A stretch of 64,000 nt of DNA from Planctomycetota bacterium (GTDB taxonomy: Bacteria; Planctomycetota; UBA1135; GCA-002686595), in NCBI GenBank assembly GCA_002683825.1, contig NYUD01000048.1, positions 1 to 64,000 of the forward strand. The letters are read 5' to 3'. The position numbers and the translations under genes are program-made. The notes beneath the pieces are model-generated. The model searched no databases, was not told where the DNA came from, and worked only from the letters and a program-made list of their open reading frames with translations. Below are positions 17,454-25,776 of this stretch, in pieces. How positions within the stretch are numbered: position 1 is the first letter of the stretch; the number at the start of each line of letters is the position of its first letter.

Positions 17454-18209
17454 GTGTCCATCCACACCGAAGACGTCCGCTTCGCCGGGGCGAAGGGCGA
17501 TGTGATCGGAGGCTACCTCGCCGTTTCCCTGGAAAGAGAACCGGTTCCTGGAGTCGTTCTTATCCACGAGGTCTTCGGTCTCGACGCTCACATCCGTGGG
17601 GTCGCCCGACGGTTCGCCGAAGCGGGATTTTGCGCGTTGGCTCCCGACCTCTACAGCCGTGAAGGGGTTCCCGGTCCGCAAAGCACGGAGACCGATCCAG
17701 ATCCGATCTGGGAGCTGGAAGCCATCCGCCAGGCCGTTTGTAGCTTTCCCGATCGGCGCGCCCTCGGCGACATCGATGGGGCGGCAGCCCTCTTGGCCGC
17801 ACGCTCGGAAGCGGATGGTGACCGCATCGCTGCCGTCGGGTTCTGCATGGGAGGCACGCTCGCTTTTCTCTCAGGCTGTACGAGCTCTCGGTTCGCCGGC
17901 GTGGTCGAGTTCTATGGCCGCGTCCTCTATCCTGAACTCTCCGCCGCGAAACCGATCCAACCGCTCGAGCTGGCCTTGAATCTGGACTGCCCCTTGCTCG
18001 CCTTCTTCGGAGAGCTGGACGAGGGCATACCTAGTGAGGACCTCGATCGGATGCGCACCACCCTGGCCTCGGCGGCCAAGAACTTCGAGATCGTTTGCTA
18101 TCCCGAAGCCAGGCACGGATTCTTCAACGACCGACGTCCAAACCACGATCCTCAGGCCGCCGAGGACGCCTGGAGGCGCACCCTGACTTTCCTTCGAGAG
18201 GATCTCTAG
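17454..18209 (+). CDS. Dienelactone hydrolase family protein
   Basis: A 251-residue alpha/beta hydrolase of the dienelactone hydrolase family: VVLIHEVFGLDAHIRGVARR, the nucleophile elbow GFCMGG with cysteine as nucleophile, an Asp in FFGELDEGIP and a His in YPEARHGFFND form the Cys-Asp-His triad. The family hydrolyses lactones and esters arising in aromatic ring degradation. The start is GTG 17454, preceded by GAGAGAG. It lies directly behind the kynureninase-like gene and 24 nt before the kinase-like gene, probably in the same transcript. It may act on a ring-cleavage product, but no ring-cleaving dioxygenase is visible here. Confidence 0.88.
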   Translation: MSIHTEDVRFAGAKGDVIGGYLAVSLEREPVPGVVLIHEVFGLDAHIRGVARRFAEAGFCALAPDLYSREGVPGPQSTETDPDPIWELEAIRQAVCSFPDRRALGDIDGAAALLAARSEADGDRIAAVGFCMGGTLAFLSGCTSSRFAGVVEFYGRVLYPELSAAKPIQPLELALNLDCPLLAFFGELDEGIPSEDLDRMRTTLASAAKNFEIVCYPEARHGFFNDRRPNHDPQAAEDAWRRTLTFLREDL

Positions 18210-18233
18210 ACCGACTGTGGTATTCTCGGCCCC

Positions 18234-19091
18234 ATGGATTCGCAGTACCTGACGATCTACGACATTGTTCCTGGCAAGCAGATTGCGGGGCGCTTCACGA
18301 TCGTGGGATCCCATCGCCAGGGCGGTTTTTCGACGGCCTATGAAGCGAAAGATGAAGACGGCTCGAGGTGCGAGCTGCAGTTCTTCCCGACGGGACTGTT
18401 CGAAGACTCCGGGCAAGTCGGCGACTTTCAAGAGCGTTTGAACCCGTGGATCGAGGTCGACTCCCCGTCCGTCTTGAAGGTGCGCGAATTGATAAAGCTC
18501 GAGCCCGAAGGTCTGGCTCTTGTCATGGATTACCCGGACGGGGAATCGGTTCGCGACCGTCTCAACCGCGAGAAACGGCTCACGCCCAAAACCGTTGTCG
18601 AGCTCGGATGCCAGCTTCTCGAGGGTCTCGAGCAGATCCACGGCAAAGGACTCCACCACGGGGATATCAAGCCCTACACCATCCACGTCAAGGGTGGGGC
18701 GGAGGGTGAAGCGCTGCACGCCTTTCTCGTCGACGGCGGTGTGACGCCCGGACTGTGGACCGCCAAGGGGTTGGGGAACAAGACGGCGCTGATCGGAACG
18801 CCGTACTACGCGCCCGTCGAGCAGTTTGGTGGTGACGCACCCGACGTCCGCTCCGACATCTACAACCTCGCCACCGTGCTCTACGAAGCGATCGCGGGCA
18901 AGTTGCCGTGGGGAGGCAACTCGTTCCTCGACGTCTTCCAGGCCAAGTTGCAGGATCCACCTCCCTTCGAGGAGCGCGTGCCGGGCCTCGAAGTGGATCA
19001 CAAACTCGAACAGGCGATCCTGCGTGGCTGTCTTGCAGACCGCCGCAGGCGCTACGAATCGGCGACGGCCTTCCTGGCAGCGCTTTCCTAG
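18234..19091 (+). CDS. Protein kinase-like protein, probable pseudokinase
   Basis: A 285-residue cytoplasmic protein with a eukaryotic-like Ser/Thr kinase fold but degraded active-site motifs. The glycine loop (GSHRQGGFSTAYEA) is kept. The VAIK-type lysine is replaced (CELQFF). HRDxKxxN reads HHGDIKPYTI, so Asp and Lys remain but the magnesium-binding Asn is Thr. DFG reads DGG, and APE reads APVEQ. The C-lobe SDIYNLATVLYE helix is normal. No transmembrane segment or sensor domain follows, unlike most bacterial PknB-type kinases. It is probably a binding or scaffold protein rather than an active kinase. It shares strand and spacing with the catabolic genes upstream. Confidence 0.75.
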   Translation: MDSQYLTIYDIVPGKQIAGRFTIVGSHRQGGFSTAYEAKDEDGSRCELQFFPTGLFEDSGQVGDFQERLNPWIEVDSPSVLKVRELIKLEPEGLALVMDYPDGESVRDRLNREKRLTPKTVVELGCQLLEGLEQIHGKGLHHGDIKPYTIHVKGGAEGEALHAFLVDGGVTPGLWTAKGLGNKTALIGTPYYAPVEQFGGDAPDVRSDIYNLATVLYEAIAGKLPWGGNSFLDVFQAKLQDPPPFEERVPGLEVDHKLEQAILRGCLADRRRRYESATAFLAALS

Positions 19092-19098
19092 CGCAGTC

Positions 19099-20673
19099 TC
19101 ACTCCCGCTCGGGTGCCGTTACGACGCCCTCGTTGCTCCACCACGGACCCTCCTTCTGGATCTCTTCGTAGGTCGCCAGCAGCAATTCGCGCAGTTCGGC
19201 GTACACCTCCGGCTTCTCCTTCGATAGCTCCTGCGTTTCCCCCGGATCGCGCACTACATCGTAGAGCTGAAAGTCTTCGATGTCGGTTCGTTTGATGAAT
19301 TCCATCAGGTCGGTTCCCTGGGGCGGAAAGAGGTCCTTCTCGGTGGGTTGCATTGGATGGACCATTCGCGCGAGGATCTTGTAGTCGCCCATCCGCAGCG
19401 CCGCTTGCCTTCCACCGCGTGCATGGTAGAGCCACCAGAACAACGGCTTCCCACGTTCCAGCGGTTTGCCTTCGATCCAGGCGGGTAGCGCGTTCACACC
19501 GTCGATGGTCACCTTGGGGTCGGGCGTGATGCCCGCAACGGCACACAGGGTTGGCAGGAGATCCGTCCCGTTCACAGGCTCGTCGCTGATCGATCCTGCG
19601 GGGATCCTGCCGGGCCAGCGCACAATGCCGGGGACGCGGATACCGCCTTCGTGGATGTGCCCCTTGGCGCCGCGATAGGGACCGGGCGAGCCCCAGCTGG
19701 TGTCGTAGCGATGCTCCGGACCGTTGTCCGAGGTGAAATAGACCAACGTGTTCTCGACCAACCCCATCTTTTCGAGCTTGGTCAAGAGTCTTCCGATCTC
19801 GAAGTCCATCTGCGAAACCGCCCCGAAGTAGCGAGCTCGCATCAACTTGTCGGCGGTGGAACGCTCGACGCCTTCGCCTCCGTGTTGGATCGCGTCGGCT
19901 TCTTCACCGAGATTCTCGTAGAGTTTCTGAAATCTCGCATCCGCTCGGATCGGAACGTGGGGTTCGTGCATCCAGACGAAGGCCATGAAAGGCTTCGTGC
20001 GGTCCCATCCGTTGTCCAGCCAGTCGATCGTTTCGCGGATCACGATCTGGGATTGAAAGCCCTTGAGTTCGCCTGCGGGTTTACCGTTGCGGACGAGTGT
20101 CCCGGGGTTGTAGTCGAAGGAGTTGCGGTCACACAGCCAGGTCCGGAAGCCGTGATCGCCCGGTGTGGTCAAGTGCTTGCGTTCGTCGTCGAGCTGACCT
20201 CCGGACAGGTGCCACTTGCCTACCAGAAACGTGTCGTAGCCAGCGTTGGAGAGCAATGTTGCGACCGTCGTCTCGGAGGTCAGGATGTGCAGCGGATAGC
20301 TCTCCCGTACGAAATCGTAGATTCCGACGCGGTAGGGCATGCGCCCGGTCAGGAGCGCGGCCCGCGCAGGCGAGCAGTTGGGCGAGGCGGCGTAGCACTG
20401 CGTGAGCTTCACGCTCTCGGTTGCCAGACGGTCGAGGTTGGGCGTCTGGATCACGGGATTGCCGAAGCAGCCCAGATCGCCATAGCCGAGATCATCGGCG
20501 AGGATGAAGAGAATGTTGGGAGGCTCTCTCTCCTCCTCCTCCGGGGCGTCAGGGGAGCTCTTCAGGGCCGCCGGCGGTTCGACGGCCCCCGGCGTACAGC
20601 CCGGAGCGCTTGCGACCAGTGCCGCGAGCACGAGCCAGAGCTGGGGTGAGGGGGTCTTTCTTTTCCACAGCAT
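19099..20673 (-). CDS. Sulfatase, lipoprotein, formylglycine type
   Basis: A 524-residue arylsulfatase A-type enzyme. ATG 20673 begins a signal peptide with lipobox SAPGC; the longer open frame to 21153 would run into the divergent ligase gene. NILFILADDLGYGDLGCFG gives the first metal aspartates, CSPARAALLTGR the C-x-P-x-R formylglycine signature, and YFTSDNGPEH the later ligands. The C-terminus has the family's typical FQLYDVVRDPGETQELS subdomain. It is presumably periplasmic or surface-bound, removing sulfate from a glycan. It converges with the pseudokinase gene (7 nt apart) and is divergent from the CoA ligase. Substrate unknown. Confidence 0.88.
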   Translation of the reverse strand: MLWKRKTPSPQLWLVLAALVASAPGCTPGAVEPPAALKSSPDAPEEEEREPPNILFILADDLGYGDLGCFGNPVIQTPNLDRLATESVKLTQCYAASPNCSPARAALLTGRMPYRVGIYDFVRESYPLHILTSETTVATLLSNAGYDTFLVGKWHLSGGQLDDERKHLTTPGDHGFRTWLCDRNSFDYNPGTLVRNGKPAGELKGFQSQIVIRETIDWLDNGWDRTKPFMAFVWMHEPHVPIRADARFQKLYENLGEEADAIQHGGEGVERSTADKLMRARYFGAVSQMDFEIGRLLTKLEKMGLVENTLVYFTSDNGPEHRYDTSWGSPGPYRGAKGHIHEGGIRVPGIVRWPGRIPAGSISDEPVNGTDLLPTLCAVAGITPDPKVTIDGVNALPAWIEGKPLERGKPLFWWLYHARGGRQAALRMGDYKILARMVHPMQPTEKDLFPPQGTDLMEFIKRTDIEDFQLYDVVRDPGETQELSKEKPEVYAELRELLLATYEEIQKEGPWWSNEGVVTAPERE

Positions 20674-20750
20674 CGACCCGGGGAATCGTAGGTGATTCCT
20701 CTGCGGGTTCCAGACCACGCCTGAGGTGTTAATGTATCCGTACCTGCTTC

Positions 20751-20765
20751 GGGGCGGAACGCCCC
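20751..20765 (+). promoter_or_regulatory. Hairpin in the leader of the CoA ligase gene
   Basis: GGGGCG (20751-20756) and CGCCCC (20760-20765) form a perfect six-base stem around GAA, 19 nt before the ATG at 20785. A CCCCGGGG palindrome follows directly, and a GAGG ribosome site lies just upstream of the ATG. The hairpin could affect translation or transcript stability; no T-tract follows, so a terminator is unlikely. Confidence 0.3.
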
Positions 20766-20784
20766 CCGGGGAACCCGAGGACCC

Positions 20785-22389
20785 ATGCCTGCGGACCAGC
20801 TCTACCAAGCCGTTGCACCTTTTTCGGAGCATTTCAATCTCTGCTCCTACTACCTGGACCAGAACGTCGAAAAGGGACGTGCCGGGAAGGTGGCCCTCAT
20901 TCACGGAGAGCGGACGCAAACTTTCGGTGAACTCGCCGAGCGCGTTACGCGACTCAGCGCCTTTCTTCGCCACGCTGGAGTTCGTCCCGAAGAGCGGATC
21001 CTTCTGATTCTTCCTGATGGGTTCGAGTTCGCCGAGGCGTTCTTCGCGTGCCTGCGTGTCGGCGGCGTGTTCTGCATGGTGAATCCGTTGCTGAAGGCGG
21101 ACGCGCTTCAGTATTACCTCGAATACACCAAGGCCCGGGTCGTTCTGACCCATGCGGATGTCTTGCCCGAGCTTAGTGCAGCGGCCAGGGCGTCACGGTT
21201 CTGCGAGACGGTCCTGGTCTCTTGTGGGGACGCGGGAGGTTTCACACCCTACGAAGAGGCGCTCGGGAGTTTCGCCTGTGACGATCCGCAGGCTTTCGTC
21301 GAGTGCACCGGGCCCGATGATCTGGCGGGTTGGTTGTTCACTTCCGGGTCCACCGGCCAGCCGAAGGCCTGTGTCCATACCCACGCTGATTTTGCCTGGA
21401 GCACCGAGACCTACGCCTTGCGTGTCGTCGGCTACGAGGAGGCGGATCGGTGCCTTTCCGTGCCCAAGCTGTTCTTCGGCTATGCGACCGGGACGAACCT
21501 GATGTTTCCCTTCCGCGTCGGAGCCAGCGCGGTGTTGTTTTCGGGCCGTTCGACGGCGGAAGAGCTTTTCGATCAAATCGAGGCACATCGTCCGACGCTC
21601 TTGACCAGCGTGCCGACGATGATCAACAACATGCTGCGCTCGCCGCGCTGCGAGGAGACCGACCTCTCGTCCCTGCGCGTCTGTTTGTCCGCCGGAGAAG
21701 CCTTGCCGCCGAAACTGTACCAGGAGTGGAAAGAGCGCACCGGAGTGGAGATTCTCGATGGCATCGGTTCCGCGGAGATGTTTCACATATACATCTCGAA
21801 CTATCCGGGCGACGTCAAGCTGGGCAGCCTGGGGAAGATCGTGCCGGGCTACGAGGCGCGTATCATTGACGAAGAGGGGCAGGAGGTCCCCACCGGCGAG
21901 CCTGGGCGCCTGCGGGTGCGCGGCGGGTCTACCGCGCTCTGCTATTGGGGGGACAAGGAAAAATCGCGCGAGGCTTTCCAGGGCGAATGGTGCACATCAG
22001 CGGACATCTTTCATCGCGACGATGACGGCTACTACTTCTACGAAGGGCGCTGCGATGACCTGCTCAAGGTCAGCGGCATCTGGACTTCACCCCTGGAGAT
22101 CGAAAACGCGCTCTTGGAGCACCCTGCCGTCCAGGAGGTTTGTGTGGTGGGGTGTGCCGGTGCCGATAACCTGGTCAAACCCCTCGCGTTCTGTGTCCTG
22201 CGGGAAGGGCAGGTCGGTGACGAGGCGCTGGCCGCCGAGCTGAAGGTCTGGCTCAAGGGGCGCCTGGCTCCCCACAAGTATCCGCGCTGGTTCGAATGGC
22301 GCGCCGAGCTTCCCAAGAACGACCGCGGGAAGATCGCACGCAAGATCCTCAAGGAAGATCTTCTTGCTCGCGGTTCCACAAGAACTTGA
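20785..22389 (+). CDS. Benzoate-CoA ligase family acyl-CoA synthetase
   Basis: A 534-residue AMP-forming ligase. LFTSGSTGQPKAC is the P-loop-like A3 motif, DGIGSAEMFHIYISN is A5, YEGRCDDLLKVSG is A8, and PKNDRGKIARK holds the catalytic lysine. N-terminal and A5 sequences follow the benzoate/2-aminobenzoate-CoA ligase group, where the helix after GS-x-EM is HIF/HIYISN. The reaction is aryl carboxylate plus ATP plus CoA to aryl-CoA plus AMP plus diphosphate, in the cytoplasm. The ATG at 20785 has a GAGG ribosome site. The gene heads the group with the creatininase-family gene and metF. The island context suggests anthranilate as substrate, but benzoate or salicylate cannot be excluded. Confidence 0.85.
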   Translation: MPADQLYQAVAPFSEHFNLCSYYLDQNVEKGRAGKVALIHGERTQTFGELAERVTRLSAFLRHAGVRPEERILLILPDGFEFAEAFFACLRVGGVFCMVNPLLKADALQYYLEYTKARVVLTHADVLPELSAAARASRFCETVLVSCGDAGGFTPYEEALGSFACDDPQAFVECTGPDDLAGWLFTSGSTGQPKACVHTHADFAWSTETYALRVVGYEEADRCLSVPKLFFGYATGTNLMFPFRVGASAVLFSGRSTAEELFDQIEAHRPTLLTSVPTMINNMLRSPRCEETDLSSLRVCLSAGEALPPKLYQEWKERTGVEILDGIGSAEMFHIYISNYPGDVKLGSLGKIVPGYEARIIDEEGQEVPTGEPGRLRVRGGSTALCYWGDKEKSREAFQGEWCTSADIFHRDDDGYYFYEGRCDDLLKVSGIWTSPLEIENALLEHPAVQEVCVVGCAGADNLVKPLAFCVLREGQVGDEALAAELKVWLKGRLAPHKYPRWFEWRAELPKNDRGKIARKILKEDLLARGSTRT

Positions 22390-22397
22390 ACGATCCG

Positions 22398-23162
22398 ATG
22401 ACAGACCTTGCGAAGCAAACCTGGCCCGAAGCGCGCGAGCTTTTCGATGCGGAATTGGTGGCCATTCTTCCGATCGGAGCGACCGAGCCCCACGGACCCC
22501 ATCTGCCCCTGGATACCGACGTTACGATTGCGCTGGCACAGGCGCGGGCCGCGTCCGAGGTGTTGGAAGCCGAGGGCGTGCACGCCCTGGTGCTGCCGCC
22601 CCTGGCCTATGGGTTGACGCACTTCACGGACGGTTTCGAGGGGCGTATCTCGCTGCGCCCGGGGACACTCTGGGCGATTCTGGAGGATGTGGTCGAGTCC
22701 CTTGAAGACCAGGGCGTAAAGCGGGTGGTGTTTGCCAACGCTCATCTAGAACCGGGCCACATCAAGGTTCTGCGGGGGGTTGCCCTGGACTATCCCGAGA
22801 TCACCAAGACCCACGCCCAGGTCGTTTTCGCCGACAACACGCGACGCAAGTGGGCCGCTACCTTGGGGGCCGAGTTCAAGAGCGGGGATTGTCACGCCGG
22901 CCGGTACGAGACCAGTATCGTCCTGGCGAGCGACCCCGATGCCGTTCGGGAGGAGCGGCGGCATAAGCTCGCGCCGTTGTCGATCGATTTGATCGCGAAA
23001 ATGCACGCCGGCGCCAAGACCTTCCTCGAAGCGGGTGCGAAAGATGCCTATTGTGGCGACCCTGCCGCTGCGAGCGCAGAGGAGGGTTCCGTGTTGATCG
23101 AGGCCCTGGCGCACATGGTCGTCGAGTCCGTCCGCGAGGCCTGGCCGGAACTCTTCGCGTAA
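22398..23162 (+). CDS. Creatininase family amidohydrolase
   Basis: A 254-residue creatininase-family protein: PIGATEPHGPHLPLDTD carries the Glu, His and Asp metal ligands, NAHLEPGH stands at the NGHGGN position, and CHAGRYETS supplies further ligands. Family members are dinuclear zinc or manganese hydrolases of cyclic or linear amides, such as creatininase, the FAPy deformylase ArfB and the mycofactocin peptidase MftE. The ATG at 22398 lies eight bases past the ligase stop. No creatine gene is near. Beside a kynureninase-like and an aryl-CoA ligase gene it might be a formamide hydrolase such as a formylkynurenine deformylase, but this is speculation from context. Confidence 0.8.
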   Translation: MTDLAKQTWPEARELFDAELVAILPIGATEPHGPHLPLDTDVTIALAQARAASEVLEAEGVHALVLPPLAYGLTHFTDGFEGRISLRPGTLWAILEDVVESLEDQGVKRVVFANAHLEPGHIKVLRGVALDYPEITKTHAQVVFADNTRRKWAATLGAEFKSGDCHAGRYETSIVLASDPDAVREERRHKLAPLSIDLIAKMHAGAKTFLEAGAKDAYCGDPAAASAEEGSVLIEALAHMVVESVREAWPELFA

Positions 23163-23185
23163 GAAAAGCCCCTTCATCCCACCGC

Positions 23186-24064
23186 ATGCAAGCCGCCCGC
23201 ATCGACGAGCTCTACGGCCAAGAAAAGCCCGTCTTTAGCTTCGAGTTCTTTCCTCCCAAGGACGACGACGCAGCGCATCGCATGATGCAAACCCTGGACG
23301 AGCTAGGCAGCATGCTCGAGCCTGATTTTGTCTCGGTGACGTACGGGGCGGGGGGATCGACGCGGGGCAGGACAGTCGGGCTTGTGAAGCGCATACAGGA
23401 AGAGCTGGGCCTGACGGCCATGGCGCACGCGACCTGCGTCGGGCACTCGAGCGACGAGCTGGGCGTTGTTCTGGACCGGTTGTACGAGGGCGGCATTCGC
23501 AACGTCCTCGCCCTGCGGGGCGACCCCCCGGCGGGAGAGACGGTCTTCCGACAAGCGAAAGGTGGTTTCGCCCACGGGAGCGAGCTGGTGGAGCTCGTGG
23601 CGCAGCACGGCGGCTTTTCGGTGGGAGGGGCCTGCTATCCCGAATCCCACCCGGAATCGGTGTCCGCGGAGGCTGATTTGAAGTGGACGGTGCACAAGGT
23701 CCGTTCAGGCGCCAGGTTCCTGATCAGCCAGTTGTTTTTCGACGATGCGCACTACTTCCGCTTTGTCGACCGAGCGAGATCGGCGGGAGTGGAGGTGCCG
23801 ATCGTACCCGGGATCATGCCGATCACGAACGTCGCTCAGATCGAGCGGTTCACGAAGATGTGCGGGGCCGGAATTCCCGGTGAACTGCACGAGCGCCTGA
23901 CTCGCTACCAGGACGATCCATCGGTCGTCATGGCGATCGGGATCGAGCATGCGATCCGGCAGTGCCGGCGGCTGCTCGAGGGAGGTGCGCCGGGGATTCA
24001 CTTCTATACCTTGAACAAGAGCCACGCGACCCGGTCGATCTTGGCGGCGATCAAGGGGGTGTGA
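23186..24064 (+). CDS. metF: Methylenetetrahydrofolate reductase
   Basis: A 292-residue TIM-barrel flavoprotein with the MetF landmarks: FSFEFFPPKDDDA with the catalytic Glu, FVSVTYGAGGST, THATC-like MAHATCVG, LALRGDPP for the folate site, GGACYPESHPE, and ISQLFFD near the flavin. It reduces 5,10-methylene-THF to 5-methyl-THF for methionine synthesis and uses FAD and NAD(P)H. The length matches the bacterial enzyme. The ATG at 23186 lies 23 nt after the creatininase-family gene. Its TGA stop is the first part of a long inverted repeat that also contains the stop of the converging gene. Confidence 0.93.
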   Translation: MQAARIDELYGQEKPVFSFEFFPPKDDDAAHRMMQTLDELGSMLEPDFVSVTYGAGGSTRGRTVGLVKRIQEELGLTAMAHATCVGHSSDELGVVLDRLYEGGIRNVLALRGDPPAGETVFRQAKGGFAHGSELVELVAQHGGFSVGGACYPESHPESVSAEADLKWTVHKVRSGARFLISQLFFDDAHYFRFVDRARSAGVEVPIVPGIMPITNVAQIERFTKMCGAGIPGELHERLTRYQDDPSVVMAIGIEHAIRQCRRLLEGGAPGIHFYTLNKSHATRSILAAIKGV

Positions 24065-24148
24065 AGTAGGGCTCCGAACGGACGCAGGTCGTTGCCGTGA
24101 CCCTCGAATCGCGGCAACGACCTGCGTCCATTCGGCTCCCTACTTCAC
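24061..24148. repeat. Long imperfect inverted repeat between convergent stop codons
   Basis: Arms 24061-24097 and 24112-24148 are each 37 nt and match as inverted copies with three mismatches; the loop is 14 nt. The left arm begins GTGAAGTAGGG and contains the metF stop, and the right arm ends CCCTACTTCAC and contains the stop of the DUF2959 gene. Such a hairpin would form in either transcript and may be a bidirectional terminator, though no T-tract is present. A mobile palindromic repeat is the alternative. Confidence 0.85.
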
Positions 24149-25035
24149 ACCGCAGGGCCGGCCGGATCGGGATTCCCGGATCCTTGCCCGCCGGCTCCGG
24201 TATTCGGATCGGCCGGATCCACACTGACCGGATCCGGTACCACCGGGGGTAGAGGATCGACAACCGGTGGCGACGGATCGACCTGGACCGGGTCCGGATC
24301 GACTGGCACCGGATCAGGATGCACGGGCTCGTCTACCGGCTTCGCGGGCGCCAACCTCGTCGGTCGTGTGCTCGGATCCAGCTGGGTCAAGATCGTCGAG
24401 ACTTCGCCCTGGGCTTGGACAATGAATTGCACGAGCTCCTCGATTTCCTCACCGAAGGTCTCGTAGGTGTTGTCGAGCGCGGCAATGGCGCGGGCGTGGA
24501 GGTTGTGCTCGAAGAAGAACAGGTAGTCCTGAAGGGAAACCAGGACGGGTTGCATCTTCTTCTGCAAGCGGCGCAGGTTGCTGAGGATGACCTCGGTCTG
24601 TTCCTTTGTTTCCTGGAGGGTCTCTTTGCTCTGTCTGCGTTCGGCGTCGCCTACGGTTTCCAGTCGGTTTTCCCAGTCGCTGACAAGCTGTTCGGTTTCG
24701 ACTGAGAAACTCTGAATCAGTCGGGCGAGCTGATCGGCGTCCCGTTCGCAAACCTTGACCTGGCGCTTGAGTTTGCGGGAGAGACGGGAGAGCTCGGAGG
24801 CCTGGGGCGCAGTCAGTTGCCGGAAGATCTCGTGAGCCGTCTGTAGGTTCTCGTGCGTGACGAGGTAGTCTTCGTGGATGCTATGCACGCGTTCGACGAG
24901 CGAAGGCGGCGGGGCGTCGGAAGACATGTCGAGACCCACCGAGAGATTGGAAGTCGTGCTCTTGCACGCCGCCAAACCCGAGATTCCTACCGCCAAGAGC
25001 GCGTGGAGAGTCCAGTTCACGATTGCCTTCTTCAT
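24145..25035 (-). CDS. DUF2959 family lipoprotein with Pro-rich tail
   Basis: A 296-residue protein from ATG 25035, which has an AAGGG ribosome site; the frame is open further up but the signal peptide begins here. Lipobox is GLAAC. The central ~200 residues are helical and charged, and a QDYLFFFEHNLHARAIAALD segment matches the DUF2959 pattern. It probably forms a coiled coil. The last ~70 residues are a low-complexity tail with several DPV-x-VDP units, as in surface-exposed or wall-spanning linkers. The family's role is unknown. It lies 51 nt downstream of the exosortase-associated gene and may be in the same transcript. Confidence 0.75.
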   Translation of the reverse strand: MKKAIVNWTLHALLAVGISGLAACKSTTSNLSVGLDMSSDAPPPSLVERVHSIHEDYLVTHENLQTAHEIFRQLTAPQASELSRLSRKLKRQVKVCERDADQLARLIQSFSVETEQLVSDWENRLETVGDAERRQSKETLQETKEQTEVILSNLRRLQKKMQPVLVSLQDYLFFFEHNLHARAIAALDNTYETFGEEIEELVQFIVQAQGEVSTILTQLDPSTRPTRLAPAKPVDEPVHPDPVPVDPDPVQVDPSPPVVDPLPPVVPDPVSVDPADPNTGAGGQGSGNPDPAGPAV

Positions 25036-25086
25036 CGGATAAGCCCTTTCTGGTAGGCCCACCTCGGAAGCTGGCACCGTGATTCT

Positions 25087-25776
25087 TTAGCTGGAGATCC
25101 TTTCCGTTTTCAGCGCGTGGCCGCTGCCGAGATCAGGGCGCTTGTTGAAGGCAAAGAAGCCCCAGATCACGACTGGCACCACCACCGAAACGGCAAGGTT
25201 ATCCCAGAAGACGTCCTTTACGTTCAGCAGAATCTTCCTGCCCCATGTACCGAGATCCAGCACCGGCATGCCATCGACCGTGGATGCGTTGAGCTGAGCT
25301 GCTACAGCCATGAAGAGACGGAAGGCCAGGAAGGCGTGCAAAATGAGCAGGGTGAGGATCAGTACCTTCTTCTTACTCGCGAAGCTGCCTGCGGTTGCGC
25401 CGTACATCAGGGCCAGGAGGATCGCGGTGGGCAAGTAACCGTGATAGAAGGTGCTGACGGGAATGGCTCCTCCACCTCGCCCGTAGACTTTGTGATCGAA
25501 GTGGAACACGGTGTCCATGCGCGGAGTGTCCTTCGCGATCGACCCGCCTTCTTGAGCCTCCGGTACCACGGTGATGTCCGAACCGACCAGGTTGACCACC
25601 GCCGCACCAAGGAAGCTGTAGGTCGGTCGATACACGAACGAGACGACGGGCCAGATAACCACGAGAATGACAAGGGCCAACGCGGTTCGTCCGATCCTCC
25701 CCTTGACGTCGCTCGGAGCGAGTCTCAACACAGGCTGCTTGACGAGGGCACCCATTGTCTTTCGGGTCTCAGGCAC
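25087..25776 (-). CDS. Exosortase-associated membrane protein
   Basis: A 229-residue membrane protein with three or four hydrophobic segments: ALALVILVVIWPVVSFVY near the start, AILLALMYGAT and LILTLLILHAFLAF in the middle, and LAVSVVVPVVIWGFFAF near the end, around a polar loop. Its position behind an exosortase and its general size match the membrane partner found beside some exosortases, such as XrtH-type loci. The GTG at 25776 overlaps the exosortase stop; ATG 25755 (MGALVKQ) is an equally possible start. It has no catalytic motif. The partner role rests on context and topology, not on a recognised domain. Confidence 0.6.
   Translation of the reverse strand: MPETRKTMGALVKQPVLRLAPSDVKGRIGRTALALVILVVIWPVVSFVYRPTYSFLGAAVVNLVGSDITVVPEAQEGGSIAKDTPRMDTVFHFDHKVYGRGGGAIPVSTFYHGYLPTAILLALMYGATAGSFASKKKVLILTLLILHAFLAFRLFMAVAAQLNASTVDGMPVLDLGTWGRKILLNVKDVFWDNLAVSVVVPVVIWGFFAFNKRPDLGSGHALKTERISS

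Noticed and set aside
19651..20649. 332-residue plus-strand frame opposite the sulfatase
   Set aside because: It is antisense to a gene with C-x-P-x-R and metal motifs, without signal or domain of its own.
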